DNA from: Corylus avellana
Lineage: Eukaryota; Streptophyta; Magnoliopsida; Fagales; Betulaceae
Direction: 5' to 3'
DNA: 64,000 bases
Assembly: GCF_901000735.1 (NCBI RefSeq)
Contig: NC_081541.1
Location: forward strand, 1,804,595-1,868,594
The notes under the pieces were generated by a model. It did not search any database. It had not been told where the DNA came from and worked only from the letters and a program-made list of their open reading frames with translations. Shown here in pieces: positions 1-10,779 of this stretch; the first letter of the stretch is position 1, and every line of letters begins with the position of its first letter. The position numbers and the translations under genes were made by a program.

Positions 1-1
1 T

Positions 2-214
2 GAGGGAGGTAGTTTCTATGGAGAACAACTTCTAGATTGGGGGTTGGAACTCTCCGATGTCGCCAACCTATCCAACCTCCCAATGTCTTCCAAAATTTTG
101 AAAACCCATACAGAAGTTGAAAACGGACCGGGGCTTCCCATTGACGTGAAACACGTACCTTGGTGTCAAAAGTTCCTAATCATGCAGTATTTCTACAATA
201 AATACTGTACCTGA
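2..214 (+). pseudogene. CNGC cyclic-nucleotide-binding domain fragment
   Basis: The window opens inside the last exon of a plant CNGC. Codons from base 2 read GGSFYGEQLLDWGLE, which is the phosphate-binding cassette of the cyclic-nucleotide-binding domain, followed by the NLPMSSK..KTHTEVE hinge. This closely matches the intact copy at about 27621..27750. Similarity stops near base 124, and the frame then runs through unrelated sequence to a TGA at 212. The piece is therefore a 3'-truncated exon, probably from a gene lying mostly left of the window. It shows no C-terminal calmodulin/IQ region. Confidence 0.8.
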
Positions 215-440
215 AATGGGTCGATCAGAGAGCCATCAAATTACTTCTTTTATAAAGATAAATGGATTCGTTTGACATTGATATGTTACTGTTTAATAAT
301 ACGGGTACGTTAGTGTAGTAAAAATTAATTGATGTAAAAAAATATATATATATATTTAGTATAAAAAAAATAAAAATAAATTTTTTTGTAATTATTTTTT
401 TATTTAAATAATATTAAAAAGTGATAGATATTATATCAAA

Positions 441-1480
441 AAAATAAAAATTTTGAGAGTTTAAGGTATGAATAGTAAGTGTCAGGCTGCCAGCTGCCAA
501 ACAGAGGCAATAGTATTGCTATTTAGTTGAGGACATTAATGAGGCCAGGGCCGGCTGTATTTGGGGCTTTAGAGCTATGTTTGCCGAGGGGTGGCTGGAA
601 CCACCCCATCTTTCTCCTAATTTTTTTTTTTTTTTAATATTTTGCTTTAAAAAAAAAAAAATTAATATGAAAAATTCAATTTTTGCTGCTACCTGTCAGT
701 TGGCATTGTAGCTGGAACAGTGCCGTTCCATCTACAGTGCCGGCTCGGCTCTTGGCAAACATAGCTTAGGTGAAATTTTGTAGTCGGGCTTTATTTTTTT
801 TTAATATTTAAATATTAATTAAATAATATTATTATTATTTTTATTTTCATTATTGTTTCATGACTTTTAAGTTTAATTTTTAATTAATTGTCCAAAAAAA
901 ATGATGTGACATTTTTTTTTGAGTTAATTAATCTTATTTTACAATAAACTTATTATATTGGAACTTTATTTTAGAGGCCTTAAATTTTTATGAAAAAAAA
1001 TTTTAGGCCTTATTTTTAAAAAAAAAAAAAAAATATTAGGCCTTATTTTAAAATAAAATTAAAAATTTTTTTGGGCCTTATTAAAATATTATTTAGACTT
1101 TATTAAAAAAAGAATTTGAACCTTACTAATCGAGGGCCCTAGGCGACCACATCAGTGACCTAGCCACTGAACCTGCCCTGAATGAGCCGGCCCTAATGAG
1201 GCTTGTCCTTCAACTATTACGCAAGTCATTAAAAATAAAAATATTGAGAGTTTAAGGCATGAATAGTAAATGTCAGGCTGACGGCTGCCAAACAGAGGCG
1301 ATAATACTACCATTTAGTTGAGGACATTAATGAGGCTTATCCTCCAACTATTACGCAAGTCATAAAAAATAAAAATATTGAGAGTTTAAGGTATGAATAG
1401 TAAGTGTCAGGCTGTCAGCTGCCAAACAGAGGCAATAGTACTGCCATTTTAGTTGAGGACATTAATGAGGCTTGTCCTTC
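441..1480. repeat. 134-bp tandem repeat, three copies, one split by a hAT element
   Basis: A unit containing GAGAGTTTAAGGTATGAATA, CTGCCAAACAGAGGC and GAGGACATTAATGAGGCT occurs at about 441..545 and twice more, with GCTT anchors at 1201, 1335 and 1470 (spacing 134-135 bp). The first copy is interrupted by the 649-bp element described separately. The rest of 215..2040 is AT-rich, with no coding signal seen. Weak similarity to 41040..41130 and 62690..62790 suggests an old copy of the downstream flank seen there. Confidence 0.75.
546..1194. mobile_element. Non-autonomous hAT element with 8-bp TSD
   Basis: The ends are inverted: CAGGGCCGGCT at 546 and AGCCGGCCCT ending at 1194. They are flanked by the 8-bp direct repeat AATGAGGC (538..545 and 1195..1202). 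An 8-bp TSD with a CAGGG-type terminus is the hAT signature. The neighbouring repeat copies hold the unoccupied site (ATTAATGAGGCTT near 1326 and 1461). No transposase is present; the interior is AT-rich with long A and T runs, so the element would depend on a transposase elsewhere. Confidence 0.85.
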
Positions 1481-1536
1481 AACTATTACGTAAGTTGAAT
1501 GACTTCAGCCACAAATACGTCAATCAGCTTCCGCAT

Positions 1537-1671
1537 GGGTAATGTAAAAGCGCACGCGGCGTGCTATGCACGCCAGTGCAAATTTTTTTTTTTTTGTATT
1601 AAAATATTTTAAAAAAAAACTTTTTCCTTCACGGCGTGCTATGCACGCCGCGTACTCCCAATCAGGACTCG
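1537..1671. mobile_element. MULE-type MITE, copy 1
   Basis: This is a 135-bp insert beginning GGGTAATGTAAAAGCGCACG and ending CTCCCAATCAGGACTC. Two arms carrying GGCGTGCTATGCACGCC flank a T/A-rich centre. The flanks are CTTCCGCAT (1528..1536) and GTTCCGCAT (1672..1680), a 9-bp TSD with one mismatch. The uninterrupted flank (CAACTTACGGATACATATCTC) can be recognised near 62750. A second family member lies at 41311..41403. Confidence 0.7.
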
Positions 1672-2049
1672 GTTCCGCATACATATCTCAATCAAGGGGT
1701 GTCTATGGTAAATAGTTTGCAAAGGGAAAAAAAAACTATCCTTTATCTCAATCAAGGAGTGTGTATGATACATAGTTTGAAAGGGGAATTGATTAATATG
1801 ATATAAACTATAAAGCTGAAAAGAAAATTTAAATAAAAAAATGTTTGATAATGTTAAAAATAAATTGATTTTTTTTGTTTAAGCCTCACATACGCTTTCA
1901 GCTGGCCGCGCGAGTTGACGTTGCAATAAATTAAAGTTTCTGAGATAGGTAATAAAAGAAAAAAAAATTAAAGAAAGACTTGAGGGATAAGGATATAAAA
2001 TGCATGGAGGATATTGAATCTCCTTCTGCACGTACGGTCCTAAATCCTA

Positions 2050-2113
2050 CTATAAATCCACTCTCCTCCAGTACTCTTTACATGTCCAAAGCTGGTCTCG
2101 CTCGACTTTATCA
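2050..2113 (+). promoter_or_regulatory. CNGC-type promoter and 5'UTR exon copy 1
   Basis: A TATA-like CTATAAATC at 2050 is followed by a C/T-rich leader ending CTCGACTTTATCAG, then GTTCATTT. The TATCAG|GTTCAT junction recurs at about 5914, 22161, 32827 and 54843, always downstream of a TATA box. That pattern fits a conserved 5'UTR exon with its splice donor. No CNGC coding exon follows until the relic at 4563, so this copy appears orphaned. Confidence 0.4.
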
Positions 2114-3153
2114 GGTTCATTTCACTCACTCTTATATAAATACACATTTTCTCCTTCTCTTTTTTTTTTTTTTTGGATTAATGAGTAAAATTTATTGTTA
2201 TCAAGTAGCCAAATATACTTGTGTATGAAAAAGCTCCGGCAGCGTCTCTCTCCTAGCCTAAGAGAAAACCAGACTACCAACCTCTTTTTAATTTTTTTTT
2301 TTTCCTTTCTAATTTACAGACTCCCAACCTTGCTCCCGCCTGGGAGGAGCTCCGTTTTTCCCTCCTCCCCTCTCTCTTGATGTTGCTTCATTTTGTTGCT
2401 ATTTGTCTAGAGTTTTCTCTTGTCTTTTTCACCTATGATGAGGTCTTATTTGTCGCTTTAGACCATTTATCCCTAATCCCTCAAAATCGCAACTTCAACC
2501 TTTCCACTGCCGGCATGTAGCCTCCTACAACCTAGGGCTGGCAATCTAACTTCAATTTAGGAATTGAATACGAATACGACATGTGGTTTTAAGATTAAAG
2601 TTTAGGTACCGTTTAAACCGATTCAAGTTGTTAGAGTATTTCATGAAGTTCAAGAGTAATAGTTACAGTTGAAAGCTATTACTGAGTCACAGTTGAAGAA
2701 TATTACCGAGTTATAATTAAAAATTATCACTTAGCTAACTTAGTTAAAGTAGAAATCTTTTTGTATTCAACATAATTCTTTTATAAATAAGAGTATGTAA
2801 TATTGTAAATATTTAAGTTGAACCACTTAAATTTCGGTGTCATTATCTTATTATTTTCGTATTGTTAATTTCTTTCACATGTCAAAACCCGTTTATGACC
2901 CGATTAATAAATGTGTCACTGGTCAACCTTCGGGTTCGCAGGTTGACCTGTTTATATAATTTTTTTTAATATATTTTTATTTTTTTAAAAGTAAATTTTA
3001 AGTTTAACTTAATCAACTAATAAAGTATACACTCAGGGTTGGATTTATTTACTTTTTATATTACTTTTTTTAAAAAAAATTTATTTCTTAACTTCCCACG
3101 TGCTCTATATATATATTGCAATGTTTGTAATGGTTTTTTAAAAAAAAAACTAA

Positions 3154-3195
<42 letters not shown>

Positions 3196-3701
3196 AGGTG
3201 TCCCACGGTTAATACCTTGTGTCTTTTTTTTCAATTTTTTTAATAAAATAAAATGAAGGATACTTTGTCTTTTGAGGTTTTAATAGCAAAAATTGACGGA
3301 GGGTAAATTGACTGCAATTGAAAGTTCAGTGGTCCAAATTGAGAGGTTTCAAAGTTCGGAATAGGATTTCTAAGAAGAAATCCTATGCCTACAAATTAGA
3401 CACATATCCTACTAATAAAATAATAAAAAATAGAAAAGAGGAGTGGTCACAATTACAGAGGGTATGGCTGCCCACCATTTTTGATAGGGTGGCCACCCCC
3501 CAATAGCCGCCGTGAGGATCGAATAAATTTACCCATGGGGTGGGTCTCTACCACCCCCAAGGGCCAAGCTAAAAAAAAGGGCTGGCTCAGGGGTGGCCCC
3601 TGGGGGGGGGGGGGCACCTCCCTACCCAGTGGCCTGCAATGCCCAACGCCTTTTTTTTTAATTTAAAATAATATTTTATTATTATTTTTATTAGTGGGAT
3701 A
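2114..3701. other. AT-rich intergenic DNA with (TA)n microsatellite
   Basis: No gene is supported here. A pure (TA)n run occupies about 3157..3193. Positions 3470..3660 hold a GC-rich patch of imperfect GGTGGCC/GGCCACC palindromes with a G run at 3602..3614, which resembles a degraded transposon end but cannot be assigned. Short open frames in this stretch cross low-complexity sequence. Confidence 0.5.
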
Positions 3702-3711
3702 TCTGTTCCAT

Positions 3712-3820
3712 TTTTTTTTTTTTTTTGACATGTCCGCACAAGAGGGAAGAGGGGGATTCGAACTAGTGATCTCTGCTTCATTAGGCGTGGTCCTAGCCGA
3801 TTGATCTACCTCTTGGGGAC
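3712..3820 (-). mobile_element. tRNA-derived SINE, copy 1, with 10-bp TSD
   Basis: Read on the minus strand, the element starts GTCCCCAAGAGGTAGATCAA. It has an A-box-like TAGATCAATCGGC and a B-box-like AGTTCGAATCC, and ends in a long poly-A (poly-T at 3712 on the plus strand). The flanking direct repeat TCTGTTCCAT lies at 3702..3711 and 3821..3830. Internal pol III boxes, an A tail and a TSD together define a SINE rather than a tRNA gene, since no cloverleaf can be closed. Related copies lie at 37958, 59625, and in degraded form near 40276 and 61893. Confidence 0.85.
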
Positions 3821-3830
3821 TCTGTTCCAT

Positions 3831-4562
3831 TTGTAGCTATAAAATTTCTGAGAATAAATTCTAGTCATGAACTGGATATTCTCCAATCCAGAATGGACTG
3901 GAGAGGGATCATGTTTCACATGAAAGGGCCTTAAGCCAAACAGAATCCTCTCCATTTATGATTAATATTTAACGTTGCATATCGTATCTAATGGCTAGAT
4001 GATGCCACATAATAAAAAATTTTACAGGCCATTCAAAAAATTATTTTCTTCACTCCTGTCTTCCTTTTTCTTTCACCATACTATATGCTATATATGTTTA
4101 GAGATAGATAAAGTTTTCTTCACAAAGATTGTAGTAAGATAAATTATTGTTTGAGGAAGACACGTACCACGTACAGCTATAATTAATTTCATTGTTCACT
4201 TGTGCAAAATTAAGGGTATTAATTATTATTATTATTATTATTATTATAATTTTTTGGAGTTTAGATTATGTAATTTGTGTTGATTATGGTTTGTCGAAGG
4301 TTATTGAGAGTTGAAAATTTCTCTATATATAGACTTAATTTTATGTCCAAGTTTTGTACATTTGATTAACTTTTTCTATTTATGAAATTTATTAATAATT
4401 TTGATAGCTAATAATTTTCCTATCTATCAATATTATTAAGTATAAAAGGGTCAACTATATATGTAAGTGTAATAACATCAATTAAATAATCTTATCAACC
4501 TAAGATTTAAGGCTAATGTAATTATCTATAAAATTTGATGATGTGAACTTGTCTTGTAACAA
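3831..4562. other. Intergenic or old CNGC intron
   Basis: No coding sequence is recognised. Around 4130..4165 there is weak similarity to the CNGC intron sequence at 9290..9330 and 43830..43870, and an (ATT)n run lies at 4219..4246. The stretch probably derives from the intron that precedes the C-linker exon in the CNGC copies. Confidence 0.45.
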
Positions 4563-4695
4563 ACATATAGACGATTGTCAACTGAAAGGTATGCCCATCT
4601 TTCAACACATGCTGAAAGAAAAAAAAAAAGGATGTTGATGTTCAGATCTTCCCAAAGAACTTGAAAGGAAGATTAAGCGTCATATCTGCTTGCCA
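4563..4695 (+). pseudogene. Relic CNGC C-linker exon
   Basis: ACATATAGACGATTGTCAAC and the stretch ending CATATCTGCTTGCC match the two ends of the intact C-linker exon (26211..26459). About 110 nt of the middle are missing, and the remainder is frame-shifted with in-frame stops. The acceptor AACAG of the intact gene is AACAA here. Directly downstream the sequence switches to the CNGC upstream block, so this relic is also a rearrangement junction. Confidence 0.7.
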
Positions 4696-5839
4696 AGCAT
4701 TAATGTTTTCTTGGTTTTAGTATTTGCATTGAGTATGCTATATATATAGCTCATATGGTGCAGAGTCTTACGTTTCTTCTCTGAAAGAAATCATATGCAT
4801 GGTGCACAACCTGAGAAATTGCACTTAAGTTTATCAATGTAACAGTATTGAACTCAAAACTCTATATATTCCCACATGGAAAAGGTCATTTCTACATAGA
4901 ACTCCTAGAACAGCTGTAACGGAAGTTTCTTATCTAACGGTAATTAGCAATCTCCAGAATATACTCCCAAAACTGGTGGAAATTTAGAATATTATACGTA
5001 CTACAGAACAAGAAGGATGACGTTTCTTCAATTTTCTCCACACATGTAATAGCTGGCTATCCATCCAACGAGAGCGTAGGCGTGCATTAGCCGCCTCATG
5101 TTGGGAATCTTGAATTTTCCTGCCCATTTTGATAAAGTAGACCCTTGGCAGTTAGTACAAGACCTGAGTGAATATCACTTACTTTTCGTATATTATTTCT
5201 TAATTATTTTATTTTGTTGGAAAGTTCCTACTGTTTTTTTTTTTCATTACTGTTGAACTATTGAATTAATAACTAATTTTTTTTATTAGCTTAAACTTTT
5301 AAAATAAGTAATTAATCATTTAGCATGCATGCATATTAGAATAGAGGTCCTTAACTATCAAAATTAAGGCCAAGACTTGAATATGTAAAATTCATATATA
5401 TGTGAGTCTCACATATTTAAAGATAAATTTATTAAAGGAAAAAAAAAATAATACAAGACAATAAAAACAAATATTTTTATTGATTAAATTATTCTCTTTT
5501 TATTTATTTAAAATTTTACACTAAGTGGTGACCTAATAATTGTCGAATTAATGCTGACTTAGTTTTGAATAAATATGCGGAATTTTCATCGGATGCAAGC
5601 CGATAAAGATTAAAGACTTGAAGGATGACTGTGAAAAGAAAAAACAAAAAGGAAAGACTTGAAGGATAACCATCGGAAAATAAATAAATAAAAGGAAGAC
5701 CACACGGTTGGTTGTCAAAAATAAAACAAAAAGGGAAGATTTGAATGATAACGAAAAGATATCTTTAACCGTGACAGTTGCTCTAACTTGTTTATTAGTT
5801 GCAGCTGCACCGCAGAGTCTTAAATCCAATTGCTGTCAC
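4696..5839. repeat. CNGC upstream block A (diverged copy)
   Basis: No gene is seen. The stretch aligns by eye with 21230..22080, 32140..32755 and 54060..54770. Shared landmarks include ACATGTAATAGCTGGCTATC, GAGCGTAGGCGTGCATTAG and the CATATGTGAGTCTCACATAT palindrome region. It is upstream DNA repeated with each CNGC promoter copy. Confidence 0.6.
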
Positions 5840-5914
5840 TATATATTTGCTTAATTAATTTGTCCAGATCCCCGGCCGTCTCCCTTGCTCTCCTCGAGTT
5901 TATCATGTTCATTT
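5840..5914 (+). promoter_or_regulatory. CNGC-type promoter and 5'UTR exon copy 2
   Basis: TATA-like CTATATATTTGC is followed by TTAATTAATTTGTCCAG, CCCGGCCGTCTCCCTTGCTC and TATCAT|GTTCATTT. The last exonic base, G in the other copies, is T here, which weakens the donor. It would have driven the pseudogene whose remaining exons start at 6971. Confidence 0.45.
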
Positions 5915-6970
5915 TACAGTTTATAATATAATCTCTAAGGAGAAAGAAATTTATAACTATTTATTCATTACATTTCCTATTCATCCTGACAATTTCTTTT
6001 TGGGTCCCTTTTATTTTGGGTCTCATGATGCCAAACATTATTATTAATAGTGTTTTCTTGGTCCGAGTATTTCCATTGAGTATAGTATGCTGCAAACGAT
6101 TTTACAAAAACCTTTGCTGCTTCATATATATATATATATATATAAATAAGAGAATTGCACATGTCATGTCTTAGAAAAATACTAGGCTCACAAATAAATT
6201 TTACAAAAAAACTTTTAAAACATGATGTGGTACAATATGATTGGGTTTCTCAAAAGTTGAATTTATCTTATTTTCAATCATGTTGTGCCACATCATGTTG
6301 TAAAAGTTTTTTTAAAAAAATTTGTCTGTAAACCTAGCATCTGCCTTGTAAGACAGCCTGCACTTAGAATTAATATATGAAAAGTGGTGTTTGTCTAATC
6401 TACTTTCTAAAGTTGACATGGTAGTTCCATTCAATCCTTCGATCAATTATTGTTAAAAAAAAAAAATTGATTGAGATTGTCACATTAGCCTTGTAAGATA
6501 AAAAGATAGTTTATAGCATTTCTTGAATTTTTTTTTTCTTATTAAAAACCACTAGTTACTAAATTTGGATGATCTCAATAATTAAAATAAGGTTCAGTAC
6601 AAATTTAATCCTCAAGTTACTGAAAATTGTTTTTAAAAGAAAAAACAAAATCTGAGAGTTAATAGAAAACTCTAAAAAGGAAATAGTATAAATTTGAAAA
6701 TGTTTTAAGAAAACCCAAAAAATTACAGAAGTCCTCAAATCACTAAGAAAACCCCAAAAAAAAAGTCCAGATATTACCAAAAAAAAAAAAAACACTAGGC
6801 ATCACATGGTCCCACGTCAAACATTCTTTGTGATGAAAAGTTTCTGTTGAACCATATACGCAATGAACATGACAATAAAACAGGAATTCGTGTACTGTCC
6901 ATTCCCACACATTGATTAATTAATTATGTTATTATTTTCTCATACATTAATATAGTCTCCAATTTTTGTA

Positions 6971-9900
6971 ATTTTTGTGGTTCAAACCTTCAAACAAGTA
7001 CCTATTTTTGGGAAAACTATTTCGCAGTTTTCATTTTGATCTATGGTTTGCTAATGTTTTTGTTCTTCATCGAATACCCAGGTTGGTGCTCAACTTTGTT
7101 TTTTTCTTAATCATATAATTTAGGTGTACGTGTGATCAGATGATTTTTGTATGCATAGAATAGAAAGGACATGCACTAGCTGTAAGTACTGGGACAAAGA
7201 ATCTGAAAAAGGCCAGCTTTAAAAAATTTCTGTACTGTATCATCTTTTATCAGCTCTGTTAAGGCATTTATTATTATTAAGCTGCATTTGTTGCAGCTGC
7301 TTTTCACACTTACCCACCAAAATCTTCAAAACTTCCTTATGTTTTGTAGTTCTTTTTTTTCCATGACTAGTGTTGGTACCCTCCTAATCTTGATTATACT
7401 TTTCTTGAACAACACATCTATAATTATTTTTCAAATGGTCGAAAAATATCCATTAAACAAGATCTAGTTTAGCTTGTGAGATCAATCTAAGGCTATATAT
7501 ATATTGCAACGTAAGGCTAATTTAGATACTTAAATTGCCTACTTGACCGGCCCACTCATTTCAGACCAGACCAGTCGGACCAGTCGGCTTCTGCTAAGGG
7601 TAGACTCAGTACGTACGTGGTCAACAACTCTATTAAATCTCTCCTACCAAAGTCAGACTATAAATTAGAATAGAATAATCGGAATTTCGAGCGTGCATGA
7701 AACTGATGAAAGTAAACTCCGGAAGATTTCTTTGATTTCTAACCAGTAACCATTCTCCCTGTAACTCTTTTCCCTAAAAAATAAATAAAAAAAAAAACTA
7801 AAAAACTAAAAAAAAAAAACAGTAGCCATTATTGACACCCCAAATTAGATCCGCTTCTTTAGTTATAATGAAGGAGTATTTTTGTCTTTTTAAGTGAAAA
7901 AACAAAAATACCTCTCCACTATAACTAACGAAAAATTATCCGATTCATTTAAATTGGGGAGAATCTTGTTCCTCCCTCACACAATGTTAAAAAAATATTT
8001 TGTCTTTTATTTTTTTACTTTGGCACCTCAAAAAAAATTGTTATACAATCTGCAGGACCCTCAATTAAATTCTTATTTCTGTCCCTATGCCACCCCCAGA
8101 CAATCTAAGTTTAATGGTTAAGAATTAAAGTTATGTCTATGAATGCAAGAGATGCTATGTCCTATGTGAAAAATGCTATACCGACTCCAAAAACTTGTTT
8201 ATCACAATTGATGCGGAATTAATATAATGAAGCAATAAACAATTCAATCACCCAAAACATATAAAGCAATAAAGAGGTAGACACAGATATTTTGGTGACG
8301 AAGAGGAAACCTTTTAGAAACCGATCTAAAAGTAAAACCTCTCCGGGGCAGCCAAACCCAGGAAATCACTATCAAAAGATTATCCAGAGATTACAGACAC
8401 TAGGAACACTTACAACCCTTTGCAAGACCTTGGCTCAGTAAGATCGACAAGCCTACAACTCGTCTCCTTGCTCACAATCTTCTTCAACGTGATTCTCCTT
8501 TACCGGACCCTTCCGATAGACTTCTCAACCGTAGATTTATCAAAGGAATAACTAAAACTCTAAGAGATTCAATTTAACGCTCACCACATATGATCTCTCT
8601 TAGCACAGCCTCCGACGAACTCTCTGGGGGTGAAAATTTCGTACTTCTATCTTCTATAATGATGTATATATACCCCCGACAAAACCCTAGACTTAAACCA
8701 CTTAAAATCACGTTTTTGGGCCTCAAACTTACGGGGTGTCCGGACATGTTAATGGGCTGTCCGGACACGGCTTTGCGGAGCAAAATTTGAGTTTCTGGAA
8801 ATGAGGTCCGGACCCGGGGAAGGCATGTCCGGACATGGGTGAAACAGCATTCTGGAAATGCTGTCCAGTCTTGATCAACAGCCCCGATCGATAGGCGTTT
8901 GTGGTCCGATTGAGCTGAAATTTTGCAGGGACGTTCATAACACATGAATCTACATTATGAACGGTGGAGATTGGATTCTGAGCATTCTATATCAGTGTTT
9001 GAGCTCGTGAACAGTAGCCTCTGCATTTTGGAACTGAATTAAGCCAACATAAGAACTAACACTATGGACACAAATTCCTTTATGAAGCCCACAAAGTTGA
9101 CACTCTCCTGCAACTCGATAGTTCGTTCTATTTTTGTATGGTTAATAGTTCTAGTACTGACATGAACCTTTTTAATCCCCTCACCCCCACTCTTTTCCAC
9201 TCATCCCTTTACCTTTTTTCTTTTTCTTTTCCTCTCTATACCTTGCTACAGTACATGGTTCAAGTTTTTCTCCCGTATATAGAATATTGTACCAAGATCA
9301 ATTATTGTTTTAAGGAAGACACTGCCACAAGTATAACTTCAATTGTTAGTTGTGGAAGCTATTACAAGGGAGGATTAAGGCACGAACTAGCCAAAAATGT
9401 TCGGTCTTCTCTATGGGGAAAAGGCATTAAAAGTTTCCTTCTTAAGTTTAGACAATTGGTAATTTGTATTATTTCTATTTTTTGAAAGGTTAATAGGAGT
9501 TTAAAATTTTCTACATATACTAAATTTTTATAGAGTCTTGTAGATTCAAAAATTTCTGAAATTTGACAACATATATATTTTATTAAATAGTAATTTTGAT
9601 AGTTAAAAGTTTTTAATATACTACGATATTGGTTATGAGAAGGTTTATTTTATATATTAGTATTAATGATTAAATTCATCATTTTTTTTGTAATTTGATA
9701 AACCAAACTTGTGCAATAGACATACATGCCAATGGCAACTGAGAGGGCAGCTGAGAGGGCAGCTAAGGATCGAGAGGATGAGATTAGATGCAAAATGGAG
9801 CCTATCAAATCAAAAATAGAGTCCTGGGTGACTATAAACAGGCTTCCTTGCAATATGAAAGAGCGGATCATCAAATGCATGCAGCTCAAATTGGAAGAAA

Positions 9901-10727
9901 CTAAAGATTTTGATATAGAGGAACCGATCCTTCAATATCTTTCCAAAGATCTTATAACAGAGATTAAGTGCCATCTTTGTTTACCCCTGCTAAAAAAAGT
10001 AAGTCTTTTTTTGTTTCCTTTTAAGCAAAATATATAGTCGTTCAATTGAAAACTATAATCATTTTTCTTGGGAAGAATGATTATATATGATTTTATTTTA
10101 AATGAATTGAATTGATATTTAAGGTGCAGTTGGTCATGATCCAAGAACCCAATTTTAGCATTGATCTTGAAGACCGTTGACATGCATTCTTTTCTTCGAA
10201 GAGAGTAAACTAACGTCGATGATAAAAGTAACCTAAGAAGCTTCCTTCATGTAATTATTTCCTTAATGAAATTACCCTTTCTCATTTATCCTTTTTTATG
10301 TTTCTGCTAGGTGCCACAGCTTGAAGGAAAAAGTGGCCAACATTTGTAGTTGATCTGCGACTATCTCAAGCCAGTGCACTACAACCAGCACAGCTACATT
10401 GTCAGGGAGGGAGAACCACTTGATGCGATGCTCTTCATAACGCAAGGCATCATATGGAACTTCACCACCATTAATGGTGAGAGAAGGAATAAGTGTATTG
10501 AGAAAGGTAATTTCTATGGAGAAGAACTTCTAGAATGGTGGTTGGATGCCCCCGCCTTACCTGATCTATCCGAACTCCCAATATCTCTCAAAACTGCGAA
10601 AACACATACAAAAGTTGAAGCCTTCACTCTAATGGCCAACGACTTGAGGATTATAGTTTGCAAAAGCAGTTTCTGCTGTACAAGCTGCAGCTTTTCGGCG
10701 CTAATGACCAACCAGGAAGATATTTGA
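6971..10727 (+). pseudogene. CNGC pseudogene: S6, C-linker and CNBD exons only
   Basis: Three exons remain in order. Exon 6971..7081 holds the pore end and S6 (G-S-N-L-Q-T-S in place of the GQN filter) and has lost its acceptor (TTTTTGTAA). Exon 9720..9998 encodes the C-linker in full (93 codons, ending KCHLCLPLLKK) with a good GTAAGT donor and an extra in-frame 12-bp duplication (ERAA twice). Exon 10311..10727 encodes the CNBD but has a TAG at 10347..10349 where the copy at 44830 has CAG, and a frameshift near 10660 scrambles the C-terminus. Exons for S1-S5 are absent. A solo LTR sits in the intron before the C-linker exon. It is closely related to the pseudogene at 44254..45246. Confidence 0.8.
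8167..9061. mobile_element. Solo LTR, 895 bp, with 5-bp TSD
   Basis: The insert begins TGAAAAATGC and ends ACTAACA, so it has TG..CA ends, and is flanked by CTATG at 8162..8166 and 9062..9066. The paralogous locus at 43581..43600 reads ATGTCCTATGGACACAAATT with a single CTATG, which is the empty site. No internal region, primer-binding site or second LTR is present, so the element has recombined to a solo LTR. Open frames inside it (such as 8574..8945) are incidental. Confidence 0.85.
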
Positions 10728-10779
10728 TGATGGAAGAGATAGAAGAGATATTCAAACTCGCATTGATAAAAGATTAGAG

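Noticed and set aside
1980..2380. Two short plus-strand frames
   Set aside because: They cross a promoter/leader copy and T-rich runs, and are not conserved in the other copies of this block.
3735..3820. A tRNA gene on the minus strand (A and B boxes)
   Set aside because: No acceptor stem or cloverleaf can be closed, and it has an A tail and target duplications, so it is a SINE.
8574..8945. A 123-codon minus-strand frame
   Set aside because: It lies wholly inside the solo LTR, overlaps other open frames there and shows no known domain.
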